A DNA stretch of 64,000 bases from Capnocytophaga catalasegens (GTDB lineage Bacteria > Bacteroidota > Bacteroidia > Flavobacteriales > Flavobacteriaceae). Within the stretch, counting starts at the first letter, position 1; each line of letters opens with the position of its first letter. Below are positions 1-8,968 of this stretch, one piece after another. The stretch covers positions 26,699 to 90,698 of the forward strand of contig NZ_BPMA01000007.1 of the NCBI RefSeq assembly GCF_026005215.1, given 5' to 3'. The notes under the pieces were generated by a model. It saw only the letters and a program-made list of their open reading frames with translations, did not search any database and was not told where the DNA came from. The position numbers and the translations under genes are program-made.

Positions 1-82
1 CGTACTGAAAATCATTTAGATAGTTTTTTTCAAGCCATCTGCGTTTTTGTTCTTTGCTGAATTTTGAAAATCCGTTAATCAT
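1..82 (-). CDS. N-terminal fragment, possibly class II HMG-CoA reductase
   Basis: A reverse-strand reading frame starts with ATG at 82 and runs off the left edge of the window. Its first residues read MINGFSKFSKEQKRRWL. From memory, a GFSK-[LF]-SK-E motif followed by a Trp near residue 16 resembles the start of class II hydroxymethylglutaryl-CoA reductases, which make mevalonate in Flavobacteriaceae. Only 27 residues are visible, with no catalytic motif, so the family call is tentative. It begins 16 nt after rsmA stops, so it is probably the distal gene of the same operon. Confidence 0.4.
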   Translation of the reverse strand, partial: MINGFSKFSKEQKRRWLEKNYLNDFQY

Positions 83-98
83 TTTGTTAGAATTTTAA

Positions 99-905
99 TT
101 ATATTTCTGTAAAAGAAAAATCAGAATTGTATGAATCTATCAGTTGGGTTAATGAAATAAAATCTTGTACCGAAAGTTGCTCGGGGCGTTTGTCGAAAAC
201 AGATTCAAGTTTTAGTGTTTCTTTGTCCGTAAGGAATGATTTTAAGCTATTGCGAAGCGTTTTTCTCCGTTGATTAAAAGCAGTTTTCACTACTGAAAAA
301 AATAATTTTTCACAACAAGGGAGTTTATAATTGGCTTTACGTACAAGTTTTATAACACCACTTTTTACTTTGGGAGGTGGAGAAAATACGTGTTCTGAGA
401 CAGAAAAAAGATACGAAGCATCGTAAAATGCTTGAACTAAAACTGATAGAATCCCATAGGTTTTTGAACCTTCTTTCTCACAAATACGTTCGGCTACTTC
501 TTTTTGAAACATTCCTGCAAATTCTGGCACATAATCCCGCATTTCTAACAATCGAAACACAATTTGAGAAGAAATATTATACGGAAAATTACCAATAATA
601 GCAAAGGGTTTCTGCTCAAAAAAGCGAACCAAATCGTATTTTAAAAAATCGCGTGGAATGATACGCTGCTGTAACTCAGGAAAATGTGTATTGAGGTACG
701 ATACAGACTCATCATCAATTTCAATCACAAAGATTTTTGTCTTTTTTTTGAGTAAAAATTGTGTCAAAACACCCATTCCAGCTCCAATTTCCAATACCTG
801 TTCATACCCGTGTAGGCTCAACGTATCGGCTATATTTTGAGCAATATTCAGGTCGGTCAGAAAGTGTTGTCCTAAGTGTTTTTTGGCACGAACTTTATTA
901 TTCAT
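99..905 (-). CDS. rsmA: 16S rRNA (adenine1518/1519-N6)-dimethyltransferase RsmA (KsgA)
   Basis: This SAM-dependent enzyme dimethylates two adjacent adenines in helix 45 of 16S rRNA late in 30S assembly. The N-terminal KKHLGQHFL (residues 8-16), the SAM-binding loop EIGAGMG (39-45) and the catalytic NFPY (106-109) are all present. The length of 268 aa is normal. An in-frame upstream ATG at 941 would add 12 residues with no family counterpart, and [13 protein letters not shown] fits the family, so 905 is chosen. The start overlaps the end of the upstream DUF4286 gene by 8 nt, which suggests translational coupling. Confidence 0.96.
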   Translation of the reverse strand: MNNKVRAKKHLGQHFLTDLNIAQNIADTLSLHGYEQVLEIGAGMGVLTQFLLKKKTKIFVIEIDDESVSYLNTHFPELQQRIIPRDFLKYDLVRFFEQKPFAIIGNFPYNISSQIVFRLLEMRDYVPEFAGMFQKEVAERICEKEGSKTYGILSVLVQAFYDASYLFSVSEHVFSPPPKVKSGVIKLVRKANYKLPCCEKLFFSVVKTAFNQRRKTLRNSLKSFLTDKETLKLESVFDKRPEQLSVQDFISLTQLIDSYNSDFSFTEI

Positions 906-1233
906 TATCGTTGAGTTCTTTTTGCATAATTGTTTCAACAAGATGTAATTCAGTAGAAAAAGTCAAAACCTTTTCAGCAAATTGTATATAAAGCAGTCTG
1001 AGAAAGTTATTTTCGTCTTTTTCTTGGAATTCTTTTATTATTTCGGTATCAGGAGTTTCTAATTGCAAGCTGTATGTGTTGTATTCGGCATCATCTGTTT
1101 TTACCCAAATAAGTCGGGCTTTGTCAAATTTTCCTTTTTTGACAACGTGTGGGATAAAATCATTGAAAATCCAGTTTTTCCAACGATTTTGTAAAGATTT
1201 TTCAATCGTATAAGTAATATTATAATAAAACAT
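898..1233 (-). CDS. DUF4286 family protein
   Basis: This is a small (111 aa) soluble protein resembling the Bacteroidota family DUF4286. It shows an N-terminal [11 protein letters not shown] strand, a W-x-x-W-I-x-x-FIP segment and a C-terminal FSTELHLVE strand, consistent with a ferredoxin-like fold. The function is unknown. ATG 1233 is preferred over the in-frame TTG at 1242 because homologues begin with the Tyr-rich strand. It sits 17 nt after tamL and overlaps rsmA by 8 nt, so tamL-DUF4286-rsmA is probably one operon. No signal peptide is visible. Confidence 0.75.
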   Translation of the reverse strand: MFYYNITYTIEKSLQNRWKNWIFNDFIPHVVKKGKFDKARLIWVKTDDAEYNTYSLQLETPDTEIIKEFQEKDENNFLRLLYIQFAEKVLTFSTELHLVETIMQKELNDNE

Positions 1234-1250
1234 AGGTATCAATTTTCAGA

Positions 1251-3809
1251 TTAAAAAGGATAGTTTATTCCGATATTTATTACATAGTCAGACAGATTAA
1301 AATCACGTATCCAACGGCTTCCCATATTTTTACTTGGGTCATAAGTTTTTACACCTAAGTCTAACCGAAGTACAAAATAATTAAAATCATATCGAATACC
1401 TAATCCTGTACTAATAGCAATATCTTGAATATCAGACAATTTGTCAAATTGCCACTCTGTATCTTTTGTTTGGTCAAATACGTTCCAAATATTGCCTGCA
1501 TCAACAAAAAAAGCTCCTTTGAGCGCTCCCATTATTGGAAAACGATATTCTAAATTGGTTGTAAATTTGAAATTAGCTTCGTTATAATCTAAAAAAGATT
1601 TGCTACTTCCTGGTCCTAATGAATATGCACGCCAGCCTCTGTTATCGTTAGAACCTCCTGCAAAGTAACTTCGCGAGAAAGGAATATTTTTTCCGTTACC
1701 ATATGGAATTGCTATCCCGGCAAAGGTTCTAAATGCCAGCATACTTTGTTCGCCAACAGGCCAATGTTTTATGTACTCCATTTCAGTTTTTATGTATTGA
1801 GCATACGTTACCCCGAAAAATTGTCGTTGCCCCTCATTATCAGTTTCTGTATTGAGAACTTTGGAGAATAATTGAGGAAGGTTTCCAGCGGTTTCCAATT
1901 TTACACGAAATTGCTTAAAGTTAGGATCGTAATAGCGAATAGAATTATTAAAAATATACGTAAAACTTGTTGCCATAATCAAATCATTGCGAGTAAGTCT
2001 GACATAGCGTTCCGCTACATTAAAAATTTGTAAATATTCTTCGTTTGTAAGTGTTATTTTTCTATCAGACACATCTTTAAGAAAATTTACAACTCCTGTA
2101 TCTATATCAAGATTATTATTGGCATCCATATATGGACTTCCTAAATTATAATTTTTAGCTATTTGATTTAGGTGTTCGTAGGAACTTCGGTAGGCTCGAA
2201 AAAAATTTTGTGGGTTTTTATTTTTAACAAATTCAATATCAAGAAGTTCTAAAATAGCGTGATTTTTTAAAGTAGGATTCCAAGAATAACGCAAAATACC
2301 TTGCAGTTTATTTCTGTCTAAACCAATGTTTTTTTGGTCAGTTAAGCTGAATTGTACTGTGGTTTGTGGAGTCATTGAATGTGGAATAATTTTGTCGGTA
2401 TTCAAGAAAAACCAAGTTCTTGGAATGATAAGTCGCAAATCGCCTCCATACTCCAAAACATTGAAAAAGCGAGTATCATCTTGTATATTGGCTTGCGAAC
2501 CAATCGTTCCACGAAAACCTATTTCTAACATTTCTGCTCCACGAAATAAATTTCTGGCTTGTACAGAAGCACTTCCTCCGATACCAAATGTTTGAATATC
2601 GGAGTGTGTCAGTTCAGTATTAAGATTGGTTGAATATCGAGAAAGAGGAGTCAGATACACATTGGCATCAAGTGTGCGTTGTAGCGAATCGGTTGGACTA
2701 TATATGTACTGAATAGTTGGGTATTTGAACGTACGTAAGTTACTGATTTGCCGATATGTAGAAGCTCTATCTTCATCTCGATATACATTACCCGAGCGCA
2801 AAGCTATGGCGTTGTAGAGCATTTTGCGTCGAAAATGCAATTTGCCTTGATAATGAATTGTCAGGTCTTTATATTGAATTGTGTCATATTTTACATTTTC
2901 ATTAGAAAAACCAGAATCGGTAAATAAGTTTATCTTTCCTATTTTATGAATTGTATAGGGTTTTTGTTGTGGAGTTTCGCCACTTCGGTCTGTATATTGT
3001 CCTATTTCGGTACGAACATTTATTCCTTGGTCATCATTTTCAACAAGCGTATCGCGTTCTATTTCAAAATTGATAGCACTTTGTTGAAAATTATAAAAAC
3101 CTTGATTGCGAAAAAGAGTATTTAAGCGTTCTCTCTCTTTGGCAAACTTCGTTAGCGAATATTGTTGCCCTTTTTTAATAATCTGTTTACCAATATGTGC
3201 TTGATATACAGAATCAAGTTCAGGAGAGGTAATTCTACTAAGTAGCGAATCAATAAAATAAGGCTTGCCCGTTTCTACCCGATACGTAACAAGGGCTTGC
3301 TGTTTTTTATTTGCAATAGCCGAAATTTCGTACTCAGAAGTTGCATTAAAATATCCATTACTTCGATAATAAGCCCTCAGTGTATTGGTTGTTTTGTTGG
3401 TTTGAGCTGTGTCTAAGATAACAGGTGCCTCACCAATATCTTTGAACATTCGGTCTTTTCCTGAAACCAAAAAAGATTTCCCCAAGCGATTTACTTGTTT
3501 TTCAGAAAGAATTTTCTTCAATGTATTATGAGTCTTTGGATGCTTTTCGAGCCACACCCAATAGTCTTGTTCTGGATTTTCTTTCGCCCAATTATAGATA
3601 AATAATCCCAAAGGAATACCCAGCAAACGACCATTTGGTTTTTGCAATATATAATCAGAAGCATTGGTATCTTTGGGCTTTTTGTTGTTTTCTAACAATG
3701 TATTTTTCCGTAAAAGATACTGATTTTCGGGTACTTTTTTTACAGAATTACATGAAAAAACACTAAAAAAAACAAATAGTATTCCTATTTTTGCACTAAA
3801 TTTTTTCAC
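1251..3809 (-). CDS. tamL: TamL-type outer-membrane lipoprotein (BamA/TamA family)
   Basis: This is an Omp85-superfamily protein of about 853 aa. It has N-terminal POTRA-like segments (roughly residues 80-400) and a C-terminal 16-stranded barrel region containing the repeated Y-F/W-F strands and a GGSNDNRGW loop typical of the superfamily. The N terminus is a lipoprotein signal ending FFSVFSC, so it matches TamL, the lipidated TamA variant of Bacteroidota thought to insert outer-membrane proteins together with TamB. No TamB gene is in view. The GTG at 3809 gives a 20-residue signal peptide ending at the lipid Cys. The ATG at 3869 would give an unusually long leader overlapping the divergent gene, so GTG is preferred but not certain. 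Confidence 0.88.
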   Translation of the reverse strand: MKKFSAKIGILFVFFSVFSCNSVKKVPENQYLLRKNTLLENNKKPKDTNASDYILQKPNGRLLGIPLGLFIYNWAKENPEQDYWVWLEKHPKTHNTLKKILSEKQVNRLGKSFLVSGKDRMFKDIGEAPVILDTAQTNKTTNTLRAYYRSNGYFNATSEYEISAIANKKQQALVTYRVETGKPYFIDSLLSRITSPELDSVYQAHIGKQIIKKGQQYSLTKFAKERERLNTLFRNQGFYNFQQSAINFEIERDTLVENDDQGINVRTEIGQYTDRSGETPQQKPYTIHKIGKINLFTDSGFSNENVKYDTIQYKDLTIHYQGKLHFRRKMLYNAIALRSGNVYRDEDRASTYRQISNLRTFKYPTIQYIYSPTDSLQRTLDANVYLTPLSRYSTNLNTELTHSDIQTFGIGGSASVQARNLFRGAEMLEIGFRGTIGSQANIQDDTRFFNVLEYGGDLRLIIPRTWFFLNTDKIIPHSMTPQTTVQFSLTDQKNIGLDRNKLQGILRYSWNPTLKNHAILELLDIEFVKNKNPQNFFRAYRSSYEHLNQIAKNYNLGSPYMDANNNLDIDTGVVNFLKDVSDRKITLTNEEYLQIFNVAERYVRLTRNDLIMATSFTYIFNNSIRYYDPNFKQFRVKLETAGNLPQLFSKVLNTETDNEGQRQFFGVTYAQYIKTEMEYIKHWPVGEQSMLAFRTFAGIAIPYGNGKNIPFSRSYFAGGSNDNRGWRAYSLGPGSSKSFLDYNEANFKFTTNLEYRFPIMGALKGAFFVDAGNIWNVFDQTKDTEWQFDKLSDIQDIAISTGLGIRYDFNYFVLRLDLGVKTYDPSKNMGSRWIRDFNLSDYVINIGINYPF

Positions 3810-3858
3810 TTGAAATAAGTAAGCATAATTTTTTCGGTTCAAAATTACAAATTTTATT

Positions 3859-4584
3859 ATGTTAAGCAAAAATCAGCGACAAATAATTCAAAAATTACAG
3901 CAAAAAAAATTCCGAATGCAACAGAAAAGTTTTGTTGTAGAAGGCAAAAAAAATATTTCAGAATTTTTACAATCGTCATTCGTATTAGAAAAACTTTTCT
4001 GCACGCAATCTTTTTGGTCAGAAGTTCCCTCACACAAAATATGTTATATTACACCCAATGAACTACGTTCTATTAGTACTTTGACCAATCCAGATCAAGG
4101 TGTAGCTATCTTTCAAATACCGCCACAAAAAGCACCTATCTATACGGAATTTACATTGGTTTTAGACGATATACGCGACCCAGGCAATTTAGGAACAATT
4201 ATTCGCTTGTGCGATTGGTTCAATGTAACACAAATTGTATGTAGTGAGCAATCTGTGGATTGTTATAATCCAAAAGTAGTACAAGCAACTATGGGTTCAT
4301 TGGCACGAGTATCAATTATTTATACTCAGTTAGAGCAATTTTTACAAAAATCGCCTCTACCTATCTACGCAAGTTTGCTTAATGGTACAAATGTCTATAA
4401 AGCTAAGCTTTCTGAAAAAGCCATTTTGGTTTTGGGCAATGAAGCTAATGGGATTTCTCCTACCATTCAGGCTCTTTGCCAACATCAAATAACCATACCT
4501 CAATTTGGAAAACAAACTGCGGAAAGTCTTAATGTTGCTACGGCTTCGGCTATACTCCTTAGCGAATTTTGTCGTGGAATATAG
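3859..4584 (+). CDS. TrmH/SpoU family RNA 2'-O-methyltransferase
   Basis: This is a 241-aa SPOUT methyltransferase. The N-terminal third is the rRNA substrate-binding domain (KNQRQIIQKLQQKKFRMQQKSFVVEG). The catalytic knot domain carries the three SpoU motifs: DPGNLGTIIR, LVLGNEANGIS and IPQFGKQTAESLNVATASAI. The likely reaction is SAM-dependent 2'-O-ribose methylation of 23S rRNA, but the target nucleotide cannot be read from the sequence. It is divergent from tamL; the two starts are 49 nt apart with GTG 3809, or overlap if tamL begins at 3869. It ends at a hairpin shared with the convergent aspA gene. Confidence 0.9.
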   Translation: MLSKNQRQIIQKLQQKKFRMQQKSFVVEGKKNISEFLQSSFVLEKLFCTQSFWSEVPSHKICYITPNELRSISTLTNPDQGVAIFQIPPQKAPIYTEFTLVLDDIRDPGNLGTIIRLCDWFNVTQIVCSEQSVDCYNPKVVQATMGSLARVSIIYTQLEQFLQKSPLPIYASLLNGTNVYKAKLSEKAILVLGNEANGISPTIQALCQHQITIPQFGKQTAESLNVATASAILLSEFCRGI

Positions 4585-4603
4585 TATCTTAGTAATCAAA
4601 AGA

Positions 4604-4630
4604 AAAAATCTACTTTTTGAGTAGATTTTT
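4604..4630. terminator. Bidirectional intrinsic terminator
   Basis: A perfect 10-bp stem (AAAAATCTAC pairing with GTAGATTTTT) surrounds a 7-nt loop. It has A-runs on the left and T-runs on the right, and it lies between the convergent RNA methyltransferase and aspA genes, so it can terminate both. Confidence 0.8.
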
Positions 4631-4663
4631 CGCTTAAAAAAACTTAAGTAAATATAAACACAA

Positions 4664-6058
4664 CTATTGTGATGAAAGCATGTTTTTTGGATCAAGTATT
4701 TGGTCAAGTTTTTCTTTTGAAAGTAAATTATGTTCTAAAACCAAATCATATACTGATTTACCTGTTTCTAATGCTTCTTTGGCTATTTTGGTACTATTTT
4801 TGTATCCAATATGTGGATTTAAAGCTGTAACGATTCCAATGCTATTTTTTACCATATTCAGGCATACTTCTTTGTTGGCAGTTATACCTACAATACATTT
4901 TTCACGAAGTGTATCCAAAGCTCTTTCCATAAAAACAATAGATTCAATAATAGACTGACACAGAACAGGTTCCATAACATTGAGCTGTAACTGTCCTGCT
5001 TCGGCAGCAAAAGTAACAGTAAGGTCATTACCAATTACTTTATAACAGACTTGATTGACTACTTCTGGAATTACAGGGTTTACTTTACCTGGCATTATAG
5101 AAGAACCTGGTTGCATTGGTGGTAAATTAATTTCATTCAAGCCAGCACGAGGGCCAGATGAAAGTAAACGTAAATCATTACAAATCTTAGAAAGTTTTAC
5201 TGCCATACGCTTCAATGCAGATGAGTAAATTACATATGAACCAGTATCAGGTGTTGCCTCGACTAAGTTTGTTGCTGGAACAAAATCTTCTCCTGTGATT
5301 TTTGCTAATTTTTCAGCACAAATTTTTGGAAAATTAGCAGGAGCATTGAGCCCTGTTCCGATAGCAGTACCTCCCATATTTATTTCTAAAAATAATTTGG
5401 AAAGATTATTCAATCGAGCAATTTCTTCTTCCAAAGTAGCAGCAAAGGCTTCAAATTCTTGTCCAAGTGTCATCGGAACAGCATCTTGAAGTTGAGTACG
5501 CCCCATTTTTATTACATCGGCAAACTCTTTTCCTTTGGCACGAAAAGCATCAATAAGAAGCTGCAAATGTGCTACCAAAGAGCTATTCATTCTAATAATA
5601 GCAAGTTTAATTGTCGTTGGATAAGCATCATTTGTTGATTGAGATTGATTAATGTGATCATTCGGTGAGCAATATTGGTAATCTCCACGTTCGTATCCCA
5701 TAATTTCCAATGCACGATTGGCAATAACTTCGTTAGCGTTCATATTAACCGAAGTTCCAGCACCTCCTTGTATCATATCAACAGGAAATTGGTCATGTAA
5801 TTTTCCATCAATAATTTCTTGACAGACCTTAGAAATAGGTTCTAATAATTGTGAAGGAAGTAAACCAAACTCATAATTGGTTTGAGCGGCAGCAAGTTTT
5901 ACAAAAGCAATTGCTTTGACAAACTCAGGGAAATCTCCCATTTTACTTCCTGTTATATGGAAATTGTCAATAGCACGCTGTGTTTGTACTCCATAATACG
6001 CATTTTTGGGAACTTGTAGGTCTCCCAAAAGATCTGATTCAATTCTATAATTACTCAT
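4664..6058 (-). CDS. aspA: Aspartate ammonia-lyase
   Basis: The enzyme interconverts L-aspartate with fumarate plus ammonia. In a Capnocytophaga-like organism this would feed fumarate to the reductive branch making succinate. Its 464 aa contain the fumarase/aspartase signature GSSIMPGKVNP followed by VIPEVVNQV, which is the aspartase form (fumarases usually have TQCE there). It also has the substrate loop GTSVNMNANEV and SPNDHINQSQSTND. No frame damage is seen. An upstream reverse-strand TATCTTAG (6103-6110) resembles the -7 element. The gene is monocistronic between a shared terminator and a divergent lipoprotein gene. Confidence 0.95.
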   Translation of the reverse strand: MSNYRIESDLLGDLQVPKNAYYGVQTQRAIDNFHITGSKMGDFPEFVKAIAFVKLAAAQTNYEFGLLPSQLLEPISKVCQEIIDGKLHDQFPVDMIQGGAGTSVNMNANEVIANRALEIMGYERGDYQYCSPNDHINQSQSTNDAYPTTIKLAIIRMNSSLVAHLQLLIDAFRAKGKEFADVIKMGRTQLQDAVPMTLGQEFEAFAATLEEEIARLNNLSKLFLEINMGGTAIGTGLNAPANFPKICAEKLAKITGEDFVPATNLVEATPDTGSYVIYSSALKRMAVKLSKICNDLRLLSSGPRAGLNEINLPPMQPGSSIMPGKVNPVIPEVVNQVCYKVIGNDLTVTFAAEAGQLQLNVMEPVLCQSIIESIVFMERALDTLREKCIVGITANKEVCLNMVKNSIGIVTALNPHIGYKNSTKIAKEALETGKSVYDLVLEHNLLSKEKLDQILDPKNMLSSQ

Positions 6059-6102
6059 AATTTCTCTTTTTTGTTAAAATTAAACATCGTATAAAAACAG
6101 AG

Positions 6103-6110
6103 CTAAGATA
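6103..6110 (-). promoter_or_regulatory. Putative -7 element of aspA promoter
   Basis: The reverse strand reads TATCTTAG, one mismatch from the Bacteroidota consensus TAnnTTTG, about 45 nt upstream of the aspA start codon. The same variant is found before the hypothetical gene at 49123. Confidence 0.45.
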
Positions 6111-6295
6111 CGTCATTTTTTCCGATAAAAAAACTATTTAACTTAAAAATTATTTCAATGTTAAAATGAAAAATTTTAAATAGTTAAATATCAGTGTTTT
6201 AAATAATTTATTTAGAAAATGTATGATATATAGTAATTTTTGGAATGGTTTTTGCTGTTAAGAATAATAAGTAATATAGTTTCTTTTTAGCAAGC

Positions 6296-7273
6296 ATGAA
6301 AAATTTTTTGAAAATTTCTCTTTTGGTTACTATTTTTTGGTCATGTAATGAAATGAAAGAAAAATATTTGCCTCAGTCTAATGGGCAAATAAATTCTTTA
6401 GCTATCGTTATTGATAATCAGTTGTGGAATGGAGCTATTGGAGATTCGCTTCGGTATTATTTTGCACAACCTTTAGAAGGAATTCCAGGTTCTTATGAAC
6501 CTATTTTTTCCTTGCATCAGATACCACCCAGCATATTCAAAGGAAATACCCGCAATAGTCGAAATATTCTGATTGTTGATACAGAATCTCAAAATCGGGT
6601 AGATATTCGTGATACACTATATGCCAAACCTCAGAAAGTAGCTTTTATTATCGGACAAACTACCGATGATATTGTAGAACAAATACGAGTTTATTCATCA
6701 AAAATAATTAAAGCTTTCAAAGAGAATGAAGTACGTGAAAGCCAGTTAAGGTTTAAAAATTCACTCAATAAAACAGATGAAATAGTTAATAAATTGGGGA
6801 TAAAACTAATGATTCCTTCGGTTTATTCAGTTGTTAAGCAAGAGAATAATTTTTTCTGGATAGAACGGCGTATAAAAGGAGGTACTTCAAATATTATTAT
6901 TTACGAAATGCCTTTGGGAAGTATTCCCTCAGAATATATTGCTCGTAGCGAATCTATTGTGAGAATGCGTGATTCGATAGGTCAAAAATATATTCCTGGA
7001 CGTGAAGAAGGTATGTATATGATAACTGGAAAAGCTTTTGCTCCAAGCACTTACGAATTAAAAATAAAAAATCGTTTCGCTATTGAGAGTCGAGGTCTTT
7101 GGGAAATGAAAGATTTTCTACTCGGAGGTCCTTTTGTTAATTACATTATTGAAGATACTAAAAATCAGCGATATATAGTAGCAGAAGGATTTGTTTCTGC
7201 TCCTGGTTTTGCTAAGCGAGATTATCTTTTTGAACTAGAATCTATTATTAAATCAATAGAATTTGTCAAATAG
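6296..7273 (+). CDS. DUF4837 family lipoprotein
   Basis: A 325-aa protein starts with a lipoprotein signal peptide (lipid Cys at residue 17, motif FWSC). It is followed by the family-typical opening KYLPQSNGQINSLAIVID and an EPIFSLHQIPPSIF segment that I associate with DUF4837 of Bacteroidota. The function is unknown; it is probably anchored in the periplasm or outer membrane. The gene stands alone, divergent from aspA with a 237-nt spacer, and ends at a hairpin. Confidence 0.78.
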   Translation: MKNFLKISLLVTIFWSCNEMKEKYLPQSNGQINSLAIVIDNQLWNGAIGDSLRYYFAQPLEGIPGSYEPIFSLHQIPPSIFKGNTRNSRNILIVDTESQNRVDIRDTLYAKPQKVAFIIGQTTDDIVEQIRVYSSKIIKAFKENEVRESQLRFKNSLNKTDEIVNKLGIKLMIPSVYSVVKQENNFFWIERRIKGGTSNIIIYEMPLGSIPSEYIARSESIVRMRDSIGQKYIPGREEGMYMITGKAFAPSTYELKIKNRFAIESRGLWEMKDFLLGGPFVNYIIEDTKNQRYIVAEGFVSAPGFAKRDYLFELESIIKSIEFVK

Positions 7274-7345
7274 TTTTTATATTATCAGAAGATAAAGAAA
7301 AAAGAAAACTACACCTAAGCTCATATAAATTGTCGTTTTTATTTT

Positions 7346-7380
7346 ATTCCTGGATAGCTCATATATTCAGGAATTTTTTT
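7346..7380 (+). terminator. Intrinsic terminator after DUF4837 gene
   Basis: A 7-bp stem (ATTCCTG/CAGGAAT) with a 15-nt loop is followed directly by seven T residues. It lies 73 nt downstream of the lipoprotein stop codon and just before the end of the convergent hydrolase gene. Confidence 0.6.
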
Positions 7381-7390
7381 ATGCTTTATA

Positions 7391-8353
7391 TCAAATTATT
7401 TGGTGTTGTTTTAAAAATGCAATAGCTTGTTTTTCAGAATAATAGATTGATTTATCAACAAAAGCTACATGCCCACCAAATTTGGGTGTTTCTAGGTAAA
7501 GCATCGGATTTTTTTGGGCTTGTTCATACGGATAACAGCTCTCGGAAAGAAAACTATCATTTTGTGCATTCAAAATATAGGTTGGAATTGATATATTGCC
7601 TAAGTGATTTATGGAACTACATTGTAAGTAATAATCATCAGCATTTGCAAAACCATGTGCTTTGGTAGTATAAACGGTGTCAAAATCATAAAGCGTTTTA
7701 ATTTTTTTGATTTCTTCCAAAGAAAGCAAATCGGGGTATTTTTCTAATTTTTGATACAATTTTTTGATTAAAGAATGTTTGAAATACGTTGAGTAAATTA
7801 GATTTCGAGTAGAAATAAGTCTATCGCAACATCCTTTAAGGTCGCAAGGAGCAGAAATGGCAATAATAGCTCGTATTTGCTGGGGAATATTGGTTGTTCC
7901 AGCATAAAATAAAGAAAGATTAGCTCCTAGGCTAAATCCGTGAAGAATAATGTTTTTATATGATTTTTTCTCTAAAACAAAATCAATAACTGCTTGCAAA
8001 TCGGCTGTAGCTCCTGAATGATATGTTTTAAAACTACTATTTGGCTCTCCACTACATCCTCTGTAATTTACACAACAAGCATCAATATTTTGTACTAAAT
8101 AGGATTTTGCCGCTCCCAATATGTACGGACGCTTTGCAGAACCTTCCAATCCATGCAAAAGTATAACGACTGTGTCTGTTGATTTCATCCCATATATCCA
8201 ATCCAAATCTAAGAAATCACTATCGGGTAAGGTTAGGCGTTCTCGCTGCTGAACAAGCCCGTCTACTTTGCGAAATTTACTTGCATATATTGATGAAATA
8301 TCCATTGATTTAAGCCATAAAGCAGGATTGTATGAAGAAGAAATATTAGGCAT
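7391..8353 (-). CDS. YheT-family alpha/beta hydrolase
   Basis: A 320-aa alpha/beta hydrolase of the YheT/UPF0017 type. It shows the oxyanion segment LLHGLEGS, the nucleophile elbow GFSLGAN, the NYRGCSGEPN loop and a C-terminal GGHVAFVD with the catalytic His; an Asp lies in AQNDSF. The substrate is unknown, and esterase or lipase activity is inferred from family. An in-frame ATG at 8374 lies inside a reverse-strand TAACTTTG promoter element (8372-8379), so 8353 (MPNISSSYNP) must be the start. It is a single-gene transcription unit. Confidence 0.85.
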   Translation of the reverse strand: MPNISSSYNPALWLKSMDISSIYASKFRKVDGLVQQRERLTLPDSDFLDLDWIYGMKSTDTVVILLHGLEGSAKRPYILGAAKSYLVQNIDACCVNYRGCSGEPNSSFKTYHSGATADLQAVIDFVLEKKSYKNIILHGFSLGANLSLFYAGTTNIPQQIRAIIAISAPCDLKGCCDRLISTRNLIYSTYFKHSLIKKLYQKLEKYPDLLSLEEIKKIKTLYDFDTVYTTKAHGFANADDYYLQCSSINHLGNISIPTYILNAQNDSFLSESCYPYEQAQKNPMLYLETPKFGGHVAFVDKSIYYSEKQAIAFLKQHQII

Positions 8354-8371
8354 TTTTACGAAATTAAAGTG

Positions 8372-8379
8372 CAAAGTTA
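8372..8379 (-). promoter_or_regulatory. -7 promoter element (TAnnTTTG) of the YheT-like gene
   Basis: The reverse strand reads TAACTTTG, a perfect match to the Bacteroidota -7 consensus, 18 nt before ATG 8353. It rules out the longer reading frame from 8374. Confidence 0.7.
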
Positions 8380-8433
8380 TAAAATTTATTAACTCTTTGC
8401 AGAAGATATAAACAGTATTTGAAATAGTTTTTG

Positions 8434-8441
8434 TAACTTTG
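8434..8441 (+). promoter_or_regulatory. -7 promoter element (TAnnTTTG) of tsaE
   Basis: A perfect TAACTTTG lies 32 nt upstream of the tsaE ATG, placing transcription start near 8447 by the usual spacing. Confidence 0.65.
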
Positions 8442-8473
8442 GCGAGCTTTGTTTATATTACTTTTTTGTAAAA

Positions 8474-8896
8474 ATGAGAAAAATAATTTATCAACTTGCG
8501 GAAATAGAACAAGTTGCACAACAAATATTGCCTTTGATACAAAGCAAAATTATTCTTTTGCAAGGCAGTATGGGTATGGGCAAAACAACACTTGTCAAGG
8601 CTTTGGTAAAGGCCTTAAAAATTGATGATGTGGTAAGTAGTCCAACATTTAGCCTTGTAAATGAATACCGAAACTCTACCAGTGTTATTTTTCATTTCGA
8701 TTTTTACCGAATAAAAAACGAACAAGAGGCTTTGGATATGGGCATAGAAGAATATATATATTCAGGGAATTGGTGCTTTATAGAATGGTCTGAAAACATA
8801 GCATCTCTTCTCCCCGAGAATGTTACTGAAATAATTATTACTCCGATTGACTCGTACACTCGAAGTTTGACCATAATCAATCCAGTAAATTCTTAG
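8474..8896 (+). CDS. tsaE: tRNA threonylcarbamoyladenosine biosynthesis ATPase TsaE
   Basis: This is a 140-aa P-loop protein (GSMGMGKTT, residues 31-39). It also has the family motifs SSPTFSLVNEY, HFDFYRI and CFIEWSEN. TsaE partners with TsaB and TsaD to complete the t6A37 modification on ANN-decoding tRNAs; tsaB is in this window at 53015 but is not linked. The gene has its own promoter and is convergent with nadE. Confidence 0.93.
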   Translation: MRKIIYQLAEIEQVAQQILPLIQSKIILLQGSMGMGKTTLVKALVKALKIDDVVSSPTFSLVNEYRNSTSVIFHFDFYRIKNEQEALDMGIEEYIYSGNWCFIEWSENIASLLPENVTEIIITPIDSYTRSLTIINPVNS

Positions 8897-8968
8897 TAAC
8901 AATAATACTTTTTTATTTCTTCTGAAAAATACTACTATAAATTGAGCTATCAGGTATTTTTGATATCA

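Noticed and set aside
4664..6058. Fumarase as the identity of the lyase
   Set aside because: The sequence after GSSIMPGKVNP is VIPEVVNQV, the aspartase form, not the TQCE form of fumarases.
8925..8961. Hairpin AAAAATAC/GTATTTTT between tsaE and nadE as terminator
   Set aside because: The stem is only 8 AT pairs with a 21-nt loop; too weak to call.
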